Positions 37,284 through 50,935 are shown, counted from the first letter of the stretch. The stretch is DNA of 64,000 bases from Panonychus citri (GCF_014898815.1 NW_026515546.1:2590501-2654500), one strand, 5' to 3'. Program-made: numbers and translations. Notes: generated by a model not told the origin, from the sequence alone.

Positions 37284-38638
37284 TCAATAAAATGATTGGA
37301 TTCCCGTGATCGCTTTTCCCAAAATCAACGCGTGAATATCATGTGTCCCTTCATACGTGTTAACGGCTTCTAAATTATTGGCATGACGCATTATATGATA
37401 TTCATCGGAGATTCCGTTTCCACCGAGCATATCTCGAGCCGTTCGAGCAATTTTCAGAGCTTTACCACAAGAATTACGTTTAATCATGGAAATCATTTCG
37501 GGTGCAGCAAGTCCTTGATCCTTGAGACGACCAACATTTAGACAAGCGGTTAAACCGATGGATATTTCGGTTGCCATGTCGGCCAATTTTTTCTGGATCA
37601 ATTGATTAGCAGCCAGTGGACGATCAAATTGTTTACGATCAAGTGTATATTGTCGAGCGGCTTCATAGCAAAATTGTGCCGATCCCAAAGCTCCCCAAGC
37701 GATTCCGTAACGAGCATTATTTAGACAGGAAAAAGGTCCTTTCATACCATCAACATTTGGCAGAACATTTTCCTCGGTAACTTTAACATTATCCATGACA
37801 ATCATTCCAGTGGTTGAAGCTCTTAATGATAATTTACCCTCTAATTTAGGAGTAGTTAACCCTTGCATACCTCTTTCGAGGATGAATCCTTTAACTCGTC
37901 CACCATGAGCCTCACTTTTAGCCCAAACCACCATAATGTCCGAAATGGGAGAATTGGTTATCCATGTTTTAGATCCACTGATTGAGAAAGTTTTAGAGGT
38001 TGGATCATAAGTGGCCTAAGGAAAATTGGAAAGAAAAGTGAGTTAGAAATTGTTAATTATAATTGTTCAGCACAAATCGTCACCTTAGTTGCCATTCCAC
38101 CGGCATCACTTCCGAAATCTGGTTCAGTCAATCCAAAGCAACCGATCATCTCTCCTGACCTGAGTTTATCCAAGTATTTGTCCTTTTGTTGGTCACTTCC
38201 AAATTGATAAATCGCTCCCATTACCAACGAAGATTGGACACTTAATGCTGATCGATAGGCGCTGTCAACCTTTTCAATTTCATTAGCTAACAAACCATAG
38301 GCCACTGAAGAGACACCCGAACATCCGTAACCTTGAATTGTTGACCCTAAGGCACCAAGAGATCCCATTTCTTTCATAATATTACGATCAAACTCTTCAT
38401 GACGATTGGCCATCAATATCCTTGGCATTAATTTCTCTTGACAATAAGCTCGAAATTGATCTCGTATAAGAATCTCATCCTGAGTTAGAAAATGGTCCAA
38501 ATTGAGAGGATCCGTATAACTAAATTTGGCATAAGAAGCACTGGTTAAAGACATACTTCGGTTAAGTAACAATCTACCAGAGAAGATACAATTTGATGAT
38601 AGTAAAGGTTTCATACAATTTAAAACTTTAACCATCAT
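37284..38638 (-). CDS. GCDH: Glutaryl-CoA dehydrogenase, mitochondrial
   Basis: Acyl-CoA dehydrogenase that oxidises and decarboxylates glutaryl-CoA to crotonyl-CoA in lysine, hydroxylysine and tryptophan breakdown, passing electrons to ETF. Two exons, 38638-38084 and 38015-37284, with a 68-bp intron, give 428 residues (human about 438). The first 35 residues are basic and hydroxylated with no acid, as in a mitochondrial targeting peptide. Landmarks: FTDP-like KFSYTDPLNL, GCFGLTEPDFGSDAGG (FAD/substrate loop), KTWITNSP, the conserved ARYGIAWGALG, and NTYEGTHDIHALILG near the C-terminus with the catalytic base at about Glu407. All key residues look intact. Confidence 0.95.
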
Positions 38639-40685
38639 GAGATATCAAGGAAAATTTAAAAACAAAACAAAACAAATTAGCGTCGCAATTGATTGAAACA
38701 GTAAAATCAATGACAAAGACAACAGAGAATTAAAATCACAAGAGAATCACAAGATAAGCTCCAAGATAATCTCCAAAGATAATTAAAGAAGGAGATTGGT
38801 AACAATTACCAAACTCTAACCAAAGCAAAACTAATAACAATTAGAATCTAAAAAAAACAAACAATCAACAACAAAAAAAACATAAACAATGAGCCGAAAC
38901 TTTCACTTGGAGACAATAAACAGAAACAATTCCAATCAAGGAACTTGAAACTTTGATTGACTGGCACAAAACACAATTAAAAACTCAGAAATTGATTCTA
39001 ATTAGCCAAGAAACAATTAGAATTGTATTAATCAGATTAAATATTAATTTCTCATCAGAGACAACAACAAGTCTAATTTAACAGCTACTCTTTTGCTCTG
39101 AAAATAGCAACGAATTGGTTGTGATTAATTGTTGACATTTTGATGTTTCTAAAAAAACAATCAAGTGATTTTCACCTTTGATTATCAAGGACAATGATCA
39201 AGGAATAATTTAATTCAATTTAGATTTCTCTGTTTCCATTAACCTGATTCTCTTCTCTGATTAACTTTATCTTGAGTTAATTATGTATCAAACTGATGAG
39301 TAAATTAATCTGATAATTTGGTGTATTCATTGATCAGTTAATTAGGGTAACCACAATCAGAGGAAAAGCTTTGATGATAAAAAAAACAAAGTTAATTGTG
39401 ATTAGAAAAGAAAAATGTTCTGATTTTTGATTGATTGAGAGTAACTGGATTATCTCAGTTAGAATCTGTAACATATAAATAAACCATTATGGTCATGTGA
39501 TTATGTAATTTGCTATTAAATAATTAGTCAGATGATTAAATATCTTCTAATTAGTAGGATGGGAGTTGAAAAGAAAAACAAAATAGAAATGATTTACTTA
39601 ATAACAATAATATTTAATCCTTTTTGGTGAAAGAGACATTTACGATTTTCAGCTTAATTCATTGGTGATAATCTTCAGTTTTCATGGAGGTTTTTAAATA
39701 TCATCATCATCATGAATCTTTGATTAAAAGATCAGTGAACAGTATTAAAAATATTTTCTAGATGTAAAGGTGGAGAGAGAGAGAGAGAGAGAAAGGTAAA
39801 GATGTTTCCATCCTCGGTCGAAAAGATTGTTAATTGTAATTTCTTGGTGAATGGTAAACAATTTAAATATGTATATATGAAGAATCAGAATAATCGAAAG
39901 TGTCAAAGTTGTCATCAATTGTCATCTTTCTACTAATTTCGTTTAGTTTCCACTTCCAGAAAGGATATACAATATGAATCTACTAAAAAATTATTATGAT
40001 GCTCAATATATATAAGATATTTATATATTTATAATAGTGTAAAGATGACAAGAAGGAGAGAGAGTTGGACACAAACACGAAAAAAAAACCAAATATTGCT
40101 CTTCGATTTTCGTGATTAGGACACAATTGCGGATGTGGAAAGATTTCATCATGGCTACGTGAGTTTGTTTCATATTATAAGTTGACGATGATTAAGAGAT
40201 GGTCAATAATGGAGACGCAATTGAATACACAGTCCTTTCGGTTGGTCATAGGCTTTTGATCAAATTTGTTCGATTTTGTTTTCCTCATCGACAATTACCC
40301 AATATAATGAAGATAGAATGAGAGAGAGAGAGAAAGAGATTATGATGATTCTTCTCAAATTGTTATATATAAATGAAGATCTGATTTGATAGCAAGCGGG
40401 TAGTTGATGACGAAAATTAAAGTGAAATTGATGTGAGCATGATGGTTATTACGACGATGAGGAACAATATTTTCTGAGAATGAAAAGTTTTTGTTGATAT
40501 TGTTGTGATGATCATTTGATTGTTATAATTGGTAAAAAAAAGAACAACAATTTCCTCTGTTTGTTGTTCTAACTCAGTGTTTTTTTTGTGATTTATGATT
40601 TGTTATTGTTATCATTTGGATGTTGAATTTGGTTGTGTGTTTATGTGAGCGTCTTTCTTTTACATTTGTTTTCCTGGGTTCATGT
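38639..40685. other. 2-kb intergenic region
   Basis: Promoter side of GCDH on the left and 3' side of the DRAM-like gene on the right. AT-rich, with a GA run at 39774-39792. No gene recognised. Confidence 0.6.
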
Positions 40686-41987
40686 TCAATGAATCAGAAC
40701 TTGATTATTGATGGAACCTACTTGAACTCCTCCACCATTACCAGTACCTGAATTGGGACGATTACGGAAGTTGGTGTGTAAAGAGTTAATATCTCTTCGT
40801 AGGGAGTCAGGTGAATTTGATCCATGATAAACTTCAACCTGATCATCATTGGTGAATGGATAATTGGCTGATAGAATATTAACATTTTCAACCAAGAATA
40901 AAACTTTGGGACTGCTCATGGAAATTTTCCTCATCTCAGTTATGTAGGTACCAATAAATATATCCAAACTTAAAGCCATTATCCATTCGGCAATCGAAGC
41001 AGAAATGTGTAACCAATAACCTCCATCTTTGATTGTCCATTTTCTAGGATTATCACCATCATAAAATTTGAAGGCTAATGGACCACAAACACTTTGTATA
41101 ACAAAGGTAATTGTCATTATGGTGCATAAGAAGAACCTAAAAATGGCACAAGATCGACTATTAACAATTGGATAGGCTTTAAAAGAGATCCAAGTTTGTA
41201 TCCAACAATAGATCATTCCACATCCGAAACATGTAAAAGCTCCGATCAGATGGACAATAATTAAATTGGTCTCTTGAAAATTGGCTACAATGGAAAGGCC
41301 TAAACAAGCAATTACACCAACAAACAGTGACCATCGATTGCGACTCATTATTTTAGGACTTTCTAGCGATAGATGATCTCTGTAATATTGTTCGATTTGT
41401 TTATATCTGTTATAATAAGGAGGAAAAAGAGAAGAAAATAAAATGAAACATCTTTTCCAATAGCCTTGTTGTATCTCTTCTTCTTTCTTAATCAACTAAA
41501 TTATTCTCATGGTAACAAAAACATACCTGAGATAGATGGTGAATAGATAAAGGAAGGCAGTGATATTGAGAAATTGTGAGAAAATGCAAGACTCTGGACT
41601 ATTTGTTCCAGTATCACTGATATATGGAAATTCGGGAGCAACATCATGTAGATAGACAGATAAAGCATAACTGTTGGGAGAATAGAAAAGAGAAAAAAAA
41701 ATTAGTAAACCAAATCAAAATAGAATTTCAATTGTACAAAGAAACCACAACGGTGAGTAAGAACGTTCAATAGAAAAATATAGAAAGAAACAGTTGATAT
41801 AAAATTTGAATGGAAAAGCGTTTGAATAACAGGCCGTTAGGCCTAAGCTTCGAATAGATGATTTTAAGGTAGAGGAAAAAACCGTTTTCTTTTTCGATTT
41901 TAATGGAAACACTTACGTGGTAATGAAAGTTGTTGGAAGAAGGATGAAGGCTGCTAATGGAATCCAATGTACATTAGCCCAAATCAT
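40686..41987 (-). CDS. DRAM/TMEM150-family membrane protein
   Basis: Multi-pass protein of the Frag1/DRAM/Sfk1 family; vertebrate DRAM1/2 sit in lysosomal membranes and promote autophagy. Three exons: 41987-41917, 41670-41527 and 41406-40686, giving 311 residues. Six hydrophobic segments can be placed: HWIPLAAFILLPTTFITTYA, ITAFLYLFTIYL, SLFVGVIACLGLSIVANFQ, IIVHLIGAFTCFGCGMIYCW, FFLCTIMTITFVIQSVCGPL and ISASIAEWIMALSLDIFIG. Family signatures include PYISDTGTNSPE in the first loop, CLGLSIVANFQ, and GYWLHISASIAEW before helix 6. The C-terminal 70 residues are a hydrophilic Asn/Ser/Gly tail. Subcellular location is inferred from the family. Confidence 0.88.
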
Positions 41988-44900
41988 AATTGTGTCTCTC
42001 TAATTACTTGGTAAAAATAGTTGATAAACAATAACAAGAGATTTGATGGTGAAGAAGAAACGAAAACAAAGAGATTACTCGCAGAATTACAGGTTAACAA
42101 TAATAAAGAGGAAGATTTGCAGAAACAGTTTCCAATGGTTGATTAAATTACTAGCAAATAAATAATAGAAATTGATGAAAAATCCATTGAACATCACATA
42201 GTATATATTGAGAAAACAAAAAGATAACCATTCAATGGGTTACATGTTTCATCTTGTGTATGTTCACTTTGTGTTTCTATTCACTTGACAAAGAGGCGAA
42301 AACCAATTGAATGCAAAGATGATGAGGAGAAGATGAGGACACACAGAATCAAATTGACAATTAAAACACAGAGAAAGAAATAAAGAGAATAATAAATAAA
42401 TTGGAAAAAAAAGAGAAGCCCAAATGTAGACACAAACAAAAGGAAAGAGAAAATGAAAATCTATAGAAAGGTAAATAGACAGAGATGGTAAAAGACTCTT
42501 TCCAAATCTAAAACTCCTCTTTTTCTTTCCTCGTTCCTAAATATCATAGAAATTAAATTACTTCTAATTACAGTAATTAACAATATTCTTTTAATGGAAG
42601 AGAAATTAAAACAAAGAAATAAAATTAATAGAAAAGGTTTAAGACACAAAAAAGATGATGACGGTTAATGGACTTTGTTGTTGTTTCTTTCAAAACAGAA
42701 AAGAAAGAAGGTCTCGTGATCTCTTTCTCTCTTTCTTTCTTCTCTTTCTTTTTTCTTTGTTGTTGTTGTTTCTTTTTTGTTTTGTTTATGTTCATTTATT
42801 TGATCTCACAATTTAATCCATTGATTAATTAGCAATTAAATCTTTAATTATCTTTTAAATTTTTTGTTAATTTCCAAGTTTGAGTTTATCTCCATTTTCT
42901 CAGTGATTCTTTTGTTTTTGTCTATTCTATTTTTTTTCTCAATCTTTTTCTCTCTTTGATTTGATTTCATTTGATTTTCTATTTATTTTTCCTATTCGCA
43001 ATTCTCAATGTGAATATTTAATTGTTCTGAGAATCTCTTGTAAATTAATAATCTATCACTTGATTTACTTTATTCACGGTGATGTATTAATAGATTGAAC
43101 TTAATCTTAGATCCGTTTGGATTGATATTCATTTCCTGCCTCTTGGTCATCATCATTATCATCATCTGGCTCCTCTTATTGATATAAAGTAAATACGGAT
43201 CTAATTAGGTGATAATTAGATTAAATTATGGTTCAAGTTTCCCTTGGTAAAAGTTCAATTGTCAAGAGAAATGACCTTTGGTACAATTGGATCAAATTTG
43301 GATAAAAGTCAACAAACTAATTTCAGGCCTAACACGAAATTTGGACTCAACCAAAATGTTAATCAGCTGATTTTGGACATTGATCTAATCATTGTAATGA
43401 TTTAATCCACAATTCATTTCATCGTCCAAACAATAATGTTTCAATTTCTGTTTAGATACAACAAATTAATCCATTTGAATTGTTGGAATGTAAATTCACT
43501 TGTCAATTAGTCAACACATTGATCCTGATGAACCTAAATGGCAAAAAAAGGTGTTAATTTAAATGGAGACAATTAATTTATTGGAATGATAAACATAATT
43601 AGAGAGGATGAACTAATTGTAATTCTCAAATGACTGTGATTATTTGAATCTACAATCAATCATATTACACCATAGGGATCAAGGTTCTCTCACAGAAAAT
43701 TGTTGGAAACAATCAAAAGTAAATCGTTGGTTATTGAGGCTCCACAATATAAGTACAGAGAGATGATTAAAATGTGTAATAATCAATTTCTCAATGTATA
43801 CTAATTGTTGTATCACTTATTTGTGTTTACCTTTGATGATTAGACGGAATTATGGTTGTAACAATTAAGGAAATGTATTTACCCATAAATTGGTTGAAAC
43901 AACTTAAGATGAAACCAAATTGTCGCAATAAGGTGAATCCACTTAAAAAGTAAATCCGGTTTATTAATCTCTTAGCAAAGTTAATTGTTCTTAAATTGTT
44001 CTCAAATATCAGTTGATACATGCAAGTAAACAAAGGGAACTTGAAATTAAGGATGAAGACCAATTAAACAAGGAAATTCGTCTACATGCAAAAGCGAAAT
44101 GAATCTAATTTTCTCATGAACTTTTTGCGACAAATTCATTTTCGAAGTTGACAAGTCACTTGTTCAAGATTCGCACTTCGAACTCAGTTGATTAAAATGA
44201 GATCGGTAAAATGATCTTTCGGTCGAGAGTTTCAAATAAACTTTTCGGTAGAATTGTCCTTCCAATTTCTTGGGTTCGAACAATTTAATTACAAGATTGA
44301 TCGATTTAATCAAAACAACTCAACAAAAAGTCAACTAATTTCAGAGTTTAAGGTTAATTGTTTGTCTCTTTCATCATTTGATTTTCATCTGTTAGTAAAC
44401 AATCAAAAGTAATCAGCTGATTTCTATTTGTGTTAATTGTTATTCTTTGATTGATTTTTCTTTGTAATAATCACTCTACTAAATTAGCAATTGAATAAGA
44501 ACTCATCAATTAATCCAGTTTGATTTTCTAATTGTGAACTTAATGTAACTTTTTGTCCCAAGGTTAAATTATACCTCTTTTCCCCCAACAAATTAAGTTA
44601 ATTATCACAATCTAATCAACAATTAAATTCTCCTACTGTTAATAAAATACTCATTGAAATCAAAGGTACAATCCTATGGATTAAATTTAATTAGAAAAAG
44701 TTAATTATAACAATGAACCTGTTAAACGATCCTAATCAACTCTAAATGATAATAATCACCAATCGGTTGGTTAAATTTGATTAGTAAATTGGTTTTACTT
44801 AACAATCAACAATCAGATGCGAAAGAGAAAACTATTTTATTTTCTATTAATAAGATTAATTGAAGCAATTAAACATTTCTAATGATGATTCCATTATATT

Positions 44901-45396
44901 TTCCATACGAATCATTTTCTCACCAGGATCATGAAAATCCTTCTCTCCGATTCAATTATAATCATGAAAGTGATGCAAAGTAGATGAAGAATAAGAGTAT
45001 TTACCTGTTAATCCATTAGAATGGATAACAAAAGGATAAGATTAAATGGCGATGATTAGAATTCACGAAAGCGTAAACATGCAAAAGAGAAAAAAAAAAT
45101 TTCGCTCTCAAAACGGATTAGCTGAATTCGAGAAAACTTTTGTTCTTTGTACCATCGAAACGTTAATAACTTATTCATCTAATTAATTTATTCACAATTG
45201 TTGGCATGACAATTGAAGAAGAAAAAAAACAACGACAACAATTAGATGATCATTTGGATGGTTAAGTGATGATTAAGAAAAAGCGAAAACAAGAAAAACC
45301 TTTCGCTATCAATGTCGCTGTTTATTCAAGGGCAAAGGGCTGAAAGTGTAACAATTTACAATCGTTACAACGTTAAGATCGACGGCAAAGTCAAAG
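41988..45396. other. 3.4-kb intergenic region
   Basis: Left part is the promoter side of the DRAM-like gene; 42680-43000 is pyrimidine-rich on the plus strand. No gene recognised; the frame at 43827-44063 on the minus strand has no supporting feature. Confidence 0.55.
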
Positions 45397-45405
45397 TATA
45401 TAAAG
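45397..45405 (+). promoter_or_regulatory. TATA box of the small membrane protein gene
   Basis: TATATAAAG, 125-133 bases upstream of the ATG at 45530. A start near 45430 would give a 100-base leader containing ATCAACA-type A-rich sequence and no upstream ATG before 45530. Confidence 0.65.
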
Positions 45406-45529
45406 GATCGTCGATTGGAATCAAATATCATCAGTTAATCATCAACATTTATCAAGTAAACATCAACAGTTAATCAAAAATCTTCCAAAAACTTTATCAA
45501 CTTTCTTATTACAATTAAAATCTTCAACA

Positions 45530-46218
45530 ATGTCTTCATCACAACAACAACTTTTTGGTAAGTTTTAGTTTCTCAATGATTAACATATGATATGAGAAAA
45601 TTAATTACTCTGGTTACTAATTGATTCATTTTGTTTTGGTGATTTCTTTTTCCAGGTAAAATGATTGTTAATCTTTCACTTGTTGCCACATTAAGTTTAA
45701 TTGTTTCCCTTATTGGATTAACTGGAGCTGTTTCATCCCAGGATTCGGTTAAAGCTTCATCGGCTAATCTGACTGCTTATAATACACCTTATGCTTATTA
45801 TGATTACGAACGGGATCCTCGAAGATGGTTTGGAAATGGTCAATTCGCTCCCGGTGCTTCATATGCTGGTCCATTGGCCCAATTTCCCGGTGGATTGGAG
45901 GCCATTGCAATCGGTTTAATGATGGCCGTTGGTGCGGGTTTCATTGTTATTCCTCTTATGATTATCCTTTACATGATCTTTGTCTCTCCAAATGGTAATC
46001 CCAATCTTAATGGTGGATTTAATTTCTCTCAACTTCCAACCACCACCACAATTGGACGTAAACGACGAGAAGCCGGTGGAAAATCAGCTGAGGCTCTTGT
46101 CGGTGGTTTACCAGAAATGATGTCACCATTTGTCCAAGAGAAATTACTTTCTTTCTTCAAGAAATTCGCCAATGCTCCAGATCGAATGGAATATATTAAG
46201 AATATGCTTAAACCCTAA
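45530..46218 (+). CDS. Small membrane or secreted protein of unknown function
   Basis: Two exons, 45530-45557 and 45656-46218, give 196 residues. Exon 1 codes only nine and one-third residues (MSSSQQQLF). After the join comes a Lys-Met and a strong hydrophobic run, VATLSLIVSLIGLTGAVSSQ. The ATG at 45661 therefore could be an alternative start giving a cleaner signal peptide. A Tyr-rich patch, NTPYAYYDYERDPRRW, follows. One transmembrane helix, IAIGLMMAVGAGFIVIPLM, comes next, then RKRR, a furin-type site, and an alpha-helical C-terminus. No family is recognised. Cleavage at RKRR would separate the helix-bearing half from a 60-residue tail; this is inference. Confidence 0.72.
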
Positions 46219-46874
46219 AGCGATTTGATTCTCTTTTTGTTTTCATATTTACCTTTTTTCCAAAACTCTCTCATTAATTGTTATCCTCTTGATTGACACA
46301 TTCACTGTGTTTCCATTGTACGATCACAGAATAAGCTTAACCAAAATTGTATCTAAATGATTGTTTTCAATCACTTTTACCCACCAAAGTTTAAATAAAA
46401 GTATTTTTTTCACAAATTGATTGTTGATTAAATAAATTCAATCTCAACACAATCCAAATAATTGATAATCTAAACACTTTGAGTTATAACATTCAAATTG
46501 ATTCTCTTTTGATATCTAGCAGCTTCATTGGTACATTTCATTGGAAAATTTAACAAACAACCATTGAATAATCATTTAACAATCGATATTTTAATTCGAT
46601 TAACTAACAAGTTAATTGTTTTCTAAATTTTAAAAAAGAAAAAGTTTTGTCGTGAAAATAGCTTTTGTTGCTATTCTCACGAATTTCTGCTGTTGGAATA
46701 ACTTGGAAAATGCTTTTCCTATGAAAGAAATGAAAAATCAATGACAAGATTGAAACTCAGCTGATTGTAATAATCTTTTGTTTTAATTGACGATTAATTT
46801 TAAGTTTCTTTTATTTGATTTACCAGTAATTAAATTTTCTCTGTTACCAAAGATAATCAAACAATCAAATTAAG
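46219..46874. other. Intergenic region between small membrane protein and CDC5L
   Basis: 3' UTR of the gene on the left, with AATAAA words at about 46393 and 46431, then AT-rich DNA up to the CDC5L ATG. Nothing else seen. Confidence 0.6.
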
Positions 46875-49491
46875 ATGCCGAGGGTTATGATAAAAGGAGG
46901 TGTTTGGAGAAACACTGAGGTGAGAACATTTTTATTTTCTATTTTTCTATTTTTTGTTTTGATTTTTTCTAATTAAAAAATTATAGAATTGAGTAAATGT
47001 TATTTTGGAAATGATTCTATGTTTATATTTGCTAATCTCTTTTGTTTTATTTGATTTTTCTTTTGGAATCTTTTTGTCTTCCATTCAGGATGAAATTCTT
47101 AAAGCTGCTGTAATGAAATATGGAAAAAATCAATGGTCTAGAATTGCTTCACTTCTTCACCGTAAATCAGCTAAACAATGTAAAGCTCGTTGGTATGAAT
47201 GGTTGGATCCTAGTATTAAGAAGACAGAATGGTCAAGGGAAGAGGAAGAGAAACTTCTTCATATGGCTAAACTTATGCCAACCCAATGGAGGACTATTGC
47301 TACTATTGTCGGTAGAACAGCTTCTCAATGTTTGGAACATTATGAATATTTGCTTGATCAAGCTCAGAAGAAAGATGAAGGTGACCCTACTGATGACCCA
47401 AGGAAACTTAGACCTGGAGAGATTGACCCCAATCCGGAGACCAAACCAGCTCGACCCGATCCAAAGGATATGGATGAAGATGAATTGGAAATGTTAAGTG
47501 AAGCAAGAGCTCGTTTAGCCAATACCCAGGGTAAAAAAGCTAAAAGAAAAGCTCGTGAGAAACAGTTGGAAGAGGCTCGTCGTTTAGCATCATTACAGAA
47601 GAGACGTGAACTTCGAATGGCGGGGATTTACTTGGGCTCAGGTGGCCGTCGAAAGAAAAAAGGAATCGATTACAATACTGAGATTCCTTTTGAAGCGCCA
47701 GTTCCAGAAGGTATTCATGATATTTCCAGTGAAGTTTATGTACCAGCTAATCATGACTTCAAGAGATTAAGACAACAACATCTTGATGGTGAATCGAGAA
47801 CTGAACGAGAAGAAAAAGAACGAAAAAAGGACAAAGAAAAGCTCAAGAAACGTAAAGAAAACGACGCTCCACTTGCCATTACCGCTGATGATACACCAAG
47901 AAAACGAAGTAAATTAGTTTTACCTGAACCCCAAATATCTGACGTTGAATTGGAACAAGTTGTTAAATTAGGAAAAGCTAGTCTAACTGTTAAGGAGATT
48001 GCTGAAGAATCTGGTAACGAAGCATCAGAAGCTCTATTAGCTGATTATTCAGTAACTTCTTCTCCAGCAATCGCTGCCGCTAGAACCCCAAAAGTTGCAT
48101 CAATGAGCAGAGAAACGATTCTAATGGAAGCTCAAAATCTTATGGCTCTTTCCAATGTCGAAACACCATTGAAAGGAGGTCTTAACACTCCGTTACATGA
48201 GATTGAGACTCCTCTTGGTGGACCGAAAACACCAGTTTCGGCTACACCAAACACAATGATAGTGACTCCATTCCGAACCCCGGGTAGTGCCGCTGGTGGA
48301 GGATCAACTGGTCAAACACCGAGTGCCAATGAATCTTTCAACACACCTCGATCAACTAGAAGTGAATCATTCAGAGATCATTCAGTTAACACTACACCTT
48401 TACGTGATAAGCTCAACATTAATCCAGAAGAATCATTAAGCTTTGAAAGTGGATTAGCAGTGAAACTTTATGAGAAAGATCAACGTGAAAGTTTAAAGAG
48501 ACAACTTTCTGAACTTCCAACACCAAAGAAAGATTTTGAAATAGTCCTTTCCGAAGATGAGATGAACTTAATTAACAAAGATGACAAAGATGATAAAGAA
48601 ACTGAATCAATGATTTCAGAAGATCAAGCAGATATTGATGCTCGTCGTGAAGCCCAACTAATCGCAGACATGGAAGCTCATCTCTCCCGACAAACCCAAT
48701 CAGTTCAACGTAGTTTACCTCGACCAACGGAAATAAATCAACACTTTGTCCGAACTTTACCTGCAACAAGTACTGATCTACAAAAGGCCGAAGAATTAAT
48801 TAACCAAGAAGTTCTAACTCTCCTTCACTATGATTCAATAAATAATCCAACTGATGCACAAATATTATCCTCAAGTATTAAAGCTAAAGCGGGAAGTGTC
48901 CACAATATAAGCGCTAATTATTTAGAAAAATTTCCCTATCAAGAGTTTGAAGATGAAGAGATTGCCGTTGCAAGGGAAGTACTTCAAGAGGAAATGTACC
49001 AAGTTCGAGAGGAAAGTGGCCATGGAGAAATATCTGATGAGAATTACCAACAAATGTGGGACGAGTGTTACTCTAAATTATTGTATCTTCCCTCGTCCAG
49101 TGCTTATGTACGTGCCGATAGACGAGATATAACCAAAAAGGATAGAATTGAATCATATGAGAAACAATTAGAAATGAATCGTAATCTAATGACCAAAGAT
49201 GCTCAAAAAGCAAGTAAAATGGAAAAAAAGTTGAAAATTTTACTCGGCGGGTACCAATCTCGAGCTCAAGGTTTAACGAAACAATTTCAAGAGACTGTCG
49301 AGCAAATTGAAGCGACTCGAATTGAATTGGAAACTTTTAGGATGTTAAAAGATCACGAAGACATTGCCATTCAGAAAAGGATCCTCTCGATCACGGAGGA
49401 TGTCACCCGTCAAGAGAAACGAGAGAAATCACTACAAGAAAGATACGCTCAATTATTGAGGGCTAAAAGTGAATTAAAGACCAGCAATTAA
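46875..49491 (+). CDS. CDC5L: CDC5L/Cef1 splicing factor
   Basis: Core subunit of the Prp19 (NineTeen) complex, needed for spliceosome activation, in the nucleus. Two exons, 46875-46919 and 47089-49491, give 815 residues (human 802). The 15-residue first exon, PRVMIKGGVWRNTE, is the invariant family start. It joins two Myb repeats (QWSRIASLLHRKSAKQCKAR, then QWRTIATIVGRTASQCLEHY). A basic middle follows (ARRLASLQKRRELRMAGIYL, KKKGIDYNTEIPFEAPVPEG). Then comes a Thr-Pro-rich part with repeated ETPL/NTPL phosphosite motifs. The C-terminal Myb_Cef region is helical. A frame-only reading would start at 47005 and miss the true N-terminus. Two degraded partial copies lie at 56513-56840 and 63372-63815. 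Confidence 0.96.
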
Positions 49492-49649
49492 ATGACAGAG
49501 AATGGAAACTTTAATATCTCATCAATCTTATAATTCTTTTGATTTTGTTTGGATGTACATACGAAAATTGAGCAGAATTAAAAAAGAAAGAAAAAGGCCA
49601 GTTGATGGTTATCCCGATAATTTGTTGACTAATTTAAATCAGTTGATGA

Positions 49650-50734
49650 TCATTTAAATTTGAAAGGTCGATTAGCTGAGCCACGAATATTTTCTTGCTC
49701 AAAAGTGACCTTAAATATCGAACCAGCTTCAGCTTCAGCGACAAATTCATCTTTAGCAGTAGTAACATAGAGAGTCCGAAAATCGGATCCACCCCAAGTG
49801 AGTGAAGTAGTTGAAATGGCTGGAGTTTTAATTATTCCCAAAATTTTCCCTATTAAATTTGGAAAAGAAATTAATTACAAAATCATTAATTAGATTCAAA
49901 GAAAAATGAACCATCTATTTACCTGTTTCCGGGTCAATTCTCATCACCTTCTTCCCCTTGTATGAAGCGATCCAAAGTTTATCATGTAGATCAATGGTCA
50001 TCCCGTCAGGTACTTCAACGCTATTTAAGATCCCAGGTGATTCGTGGTAATCAAGAACTATTTTGCAATTAGCTGATTATATGGTCGGAAGAAAAGTGTT
50101 TGTTATTGATTGGTGATTGTTGCGAATAAGTTGACAAGGACTTACATATATTTCCAGTGTGATTATCATAATCGTAGGCCCAAACTTGTCGTTCGATTGA
50201 TTCAATTACGAAATATTTGGTCTTATCCTTTGACCAGGCCATTCCATTGATCAAGGAAAGTCCATCTCGTTTAAGTGAAATATGAGAAGCAGAATCCAGA
50301 CTGTAAAGTGCACTAAGGCCAAAGGCGAAAAGTCCTGGTGCTTGTGTCCACTTTAATGTACCAAACCACATTGTACCGAACCAGAGACGACCCTTAGGGT
50401 CACATTTACCGTCATTTAAATGAGTTGGTTTTGAAGGTTCAATCAATTGGACACAATTAACTTCCTTTGTTGCCCAATCAATTGTTAGAAGTTTTTTCTG
50501 CTGTGAGACAATAAATTTATTTTCTTGACCTTTAATTGGAATTATAAAACTGAGTCCAGGTTCGAGGTGAAATTTACCAAAAGCGGGCGTCTTTGTATCC
50601 ATATAATAACAATCACCAGCGATTTGATCAATGTGATATAATCGACCTGATCTTTCATCATAATGAGGTCCACTTCCAAAGAAGACGGAGTAAGTTGATG
50701 CCCGTTCAATTTTGTGTCGTAATTCAGGAATCAT
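49650..50734 (-). CDS. Regucalcin/SMP-30-like protein with an altered metal site
   Basis: Six-bladed beta-propeller of the SGL family; relatives are metal-dependent lactonases and calcium-binding proteins. Three exons, 50734-50146, 50072-49923 and 49849-49650, give 312 residues. The ATG at 50734 fits the family N-terminus better than the upstream one at 50770 (324 residues). Landmarks: FFGSGPHYDE, HLNDGKCDPKGRLWFGTM, LINGMAWSKD and VPDGMTIDLHDKLWIA, then SLTWGGSDFRTLYVTTA. The metal ligands Asn (NGMAWS) and Asp (PDGMTID) are kept. The metal-ligand Glu of the usual GESP/GEGP motif is Ser21, and the substrate Arg before ND is His-Leu. Activity may be changed or lost. Its ATG lies about 200 bp after the stop of APMAP-1 on the same strand. 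Confidence 0.88.
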
Positions 50735-50935
50735 GATGAAAGTTAATTTGATGGATTCAAAATGATACATAAAAATTGTAAATAAATGAAAGTATTGTTA
50801 ATTGTTGAATAGCTAAACAGTTCATAATACATGGGATTATTTAGCGATTTGATTGTTATTTTTAAAAAAAGGATTGTTTTTAGTGTAAAAAAGTTGATCA
50901 ATTTGATGATTGGAATATTTTCTTGTTAATTATTA

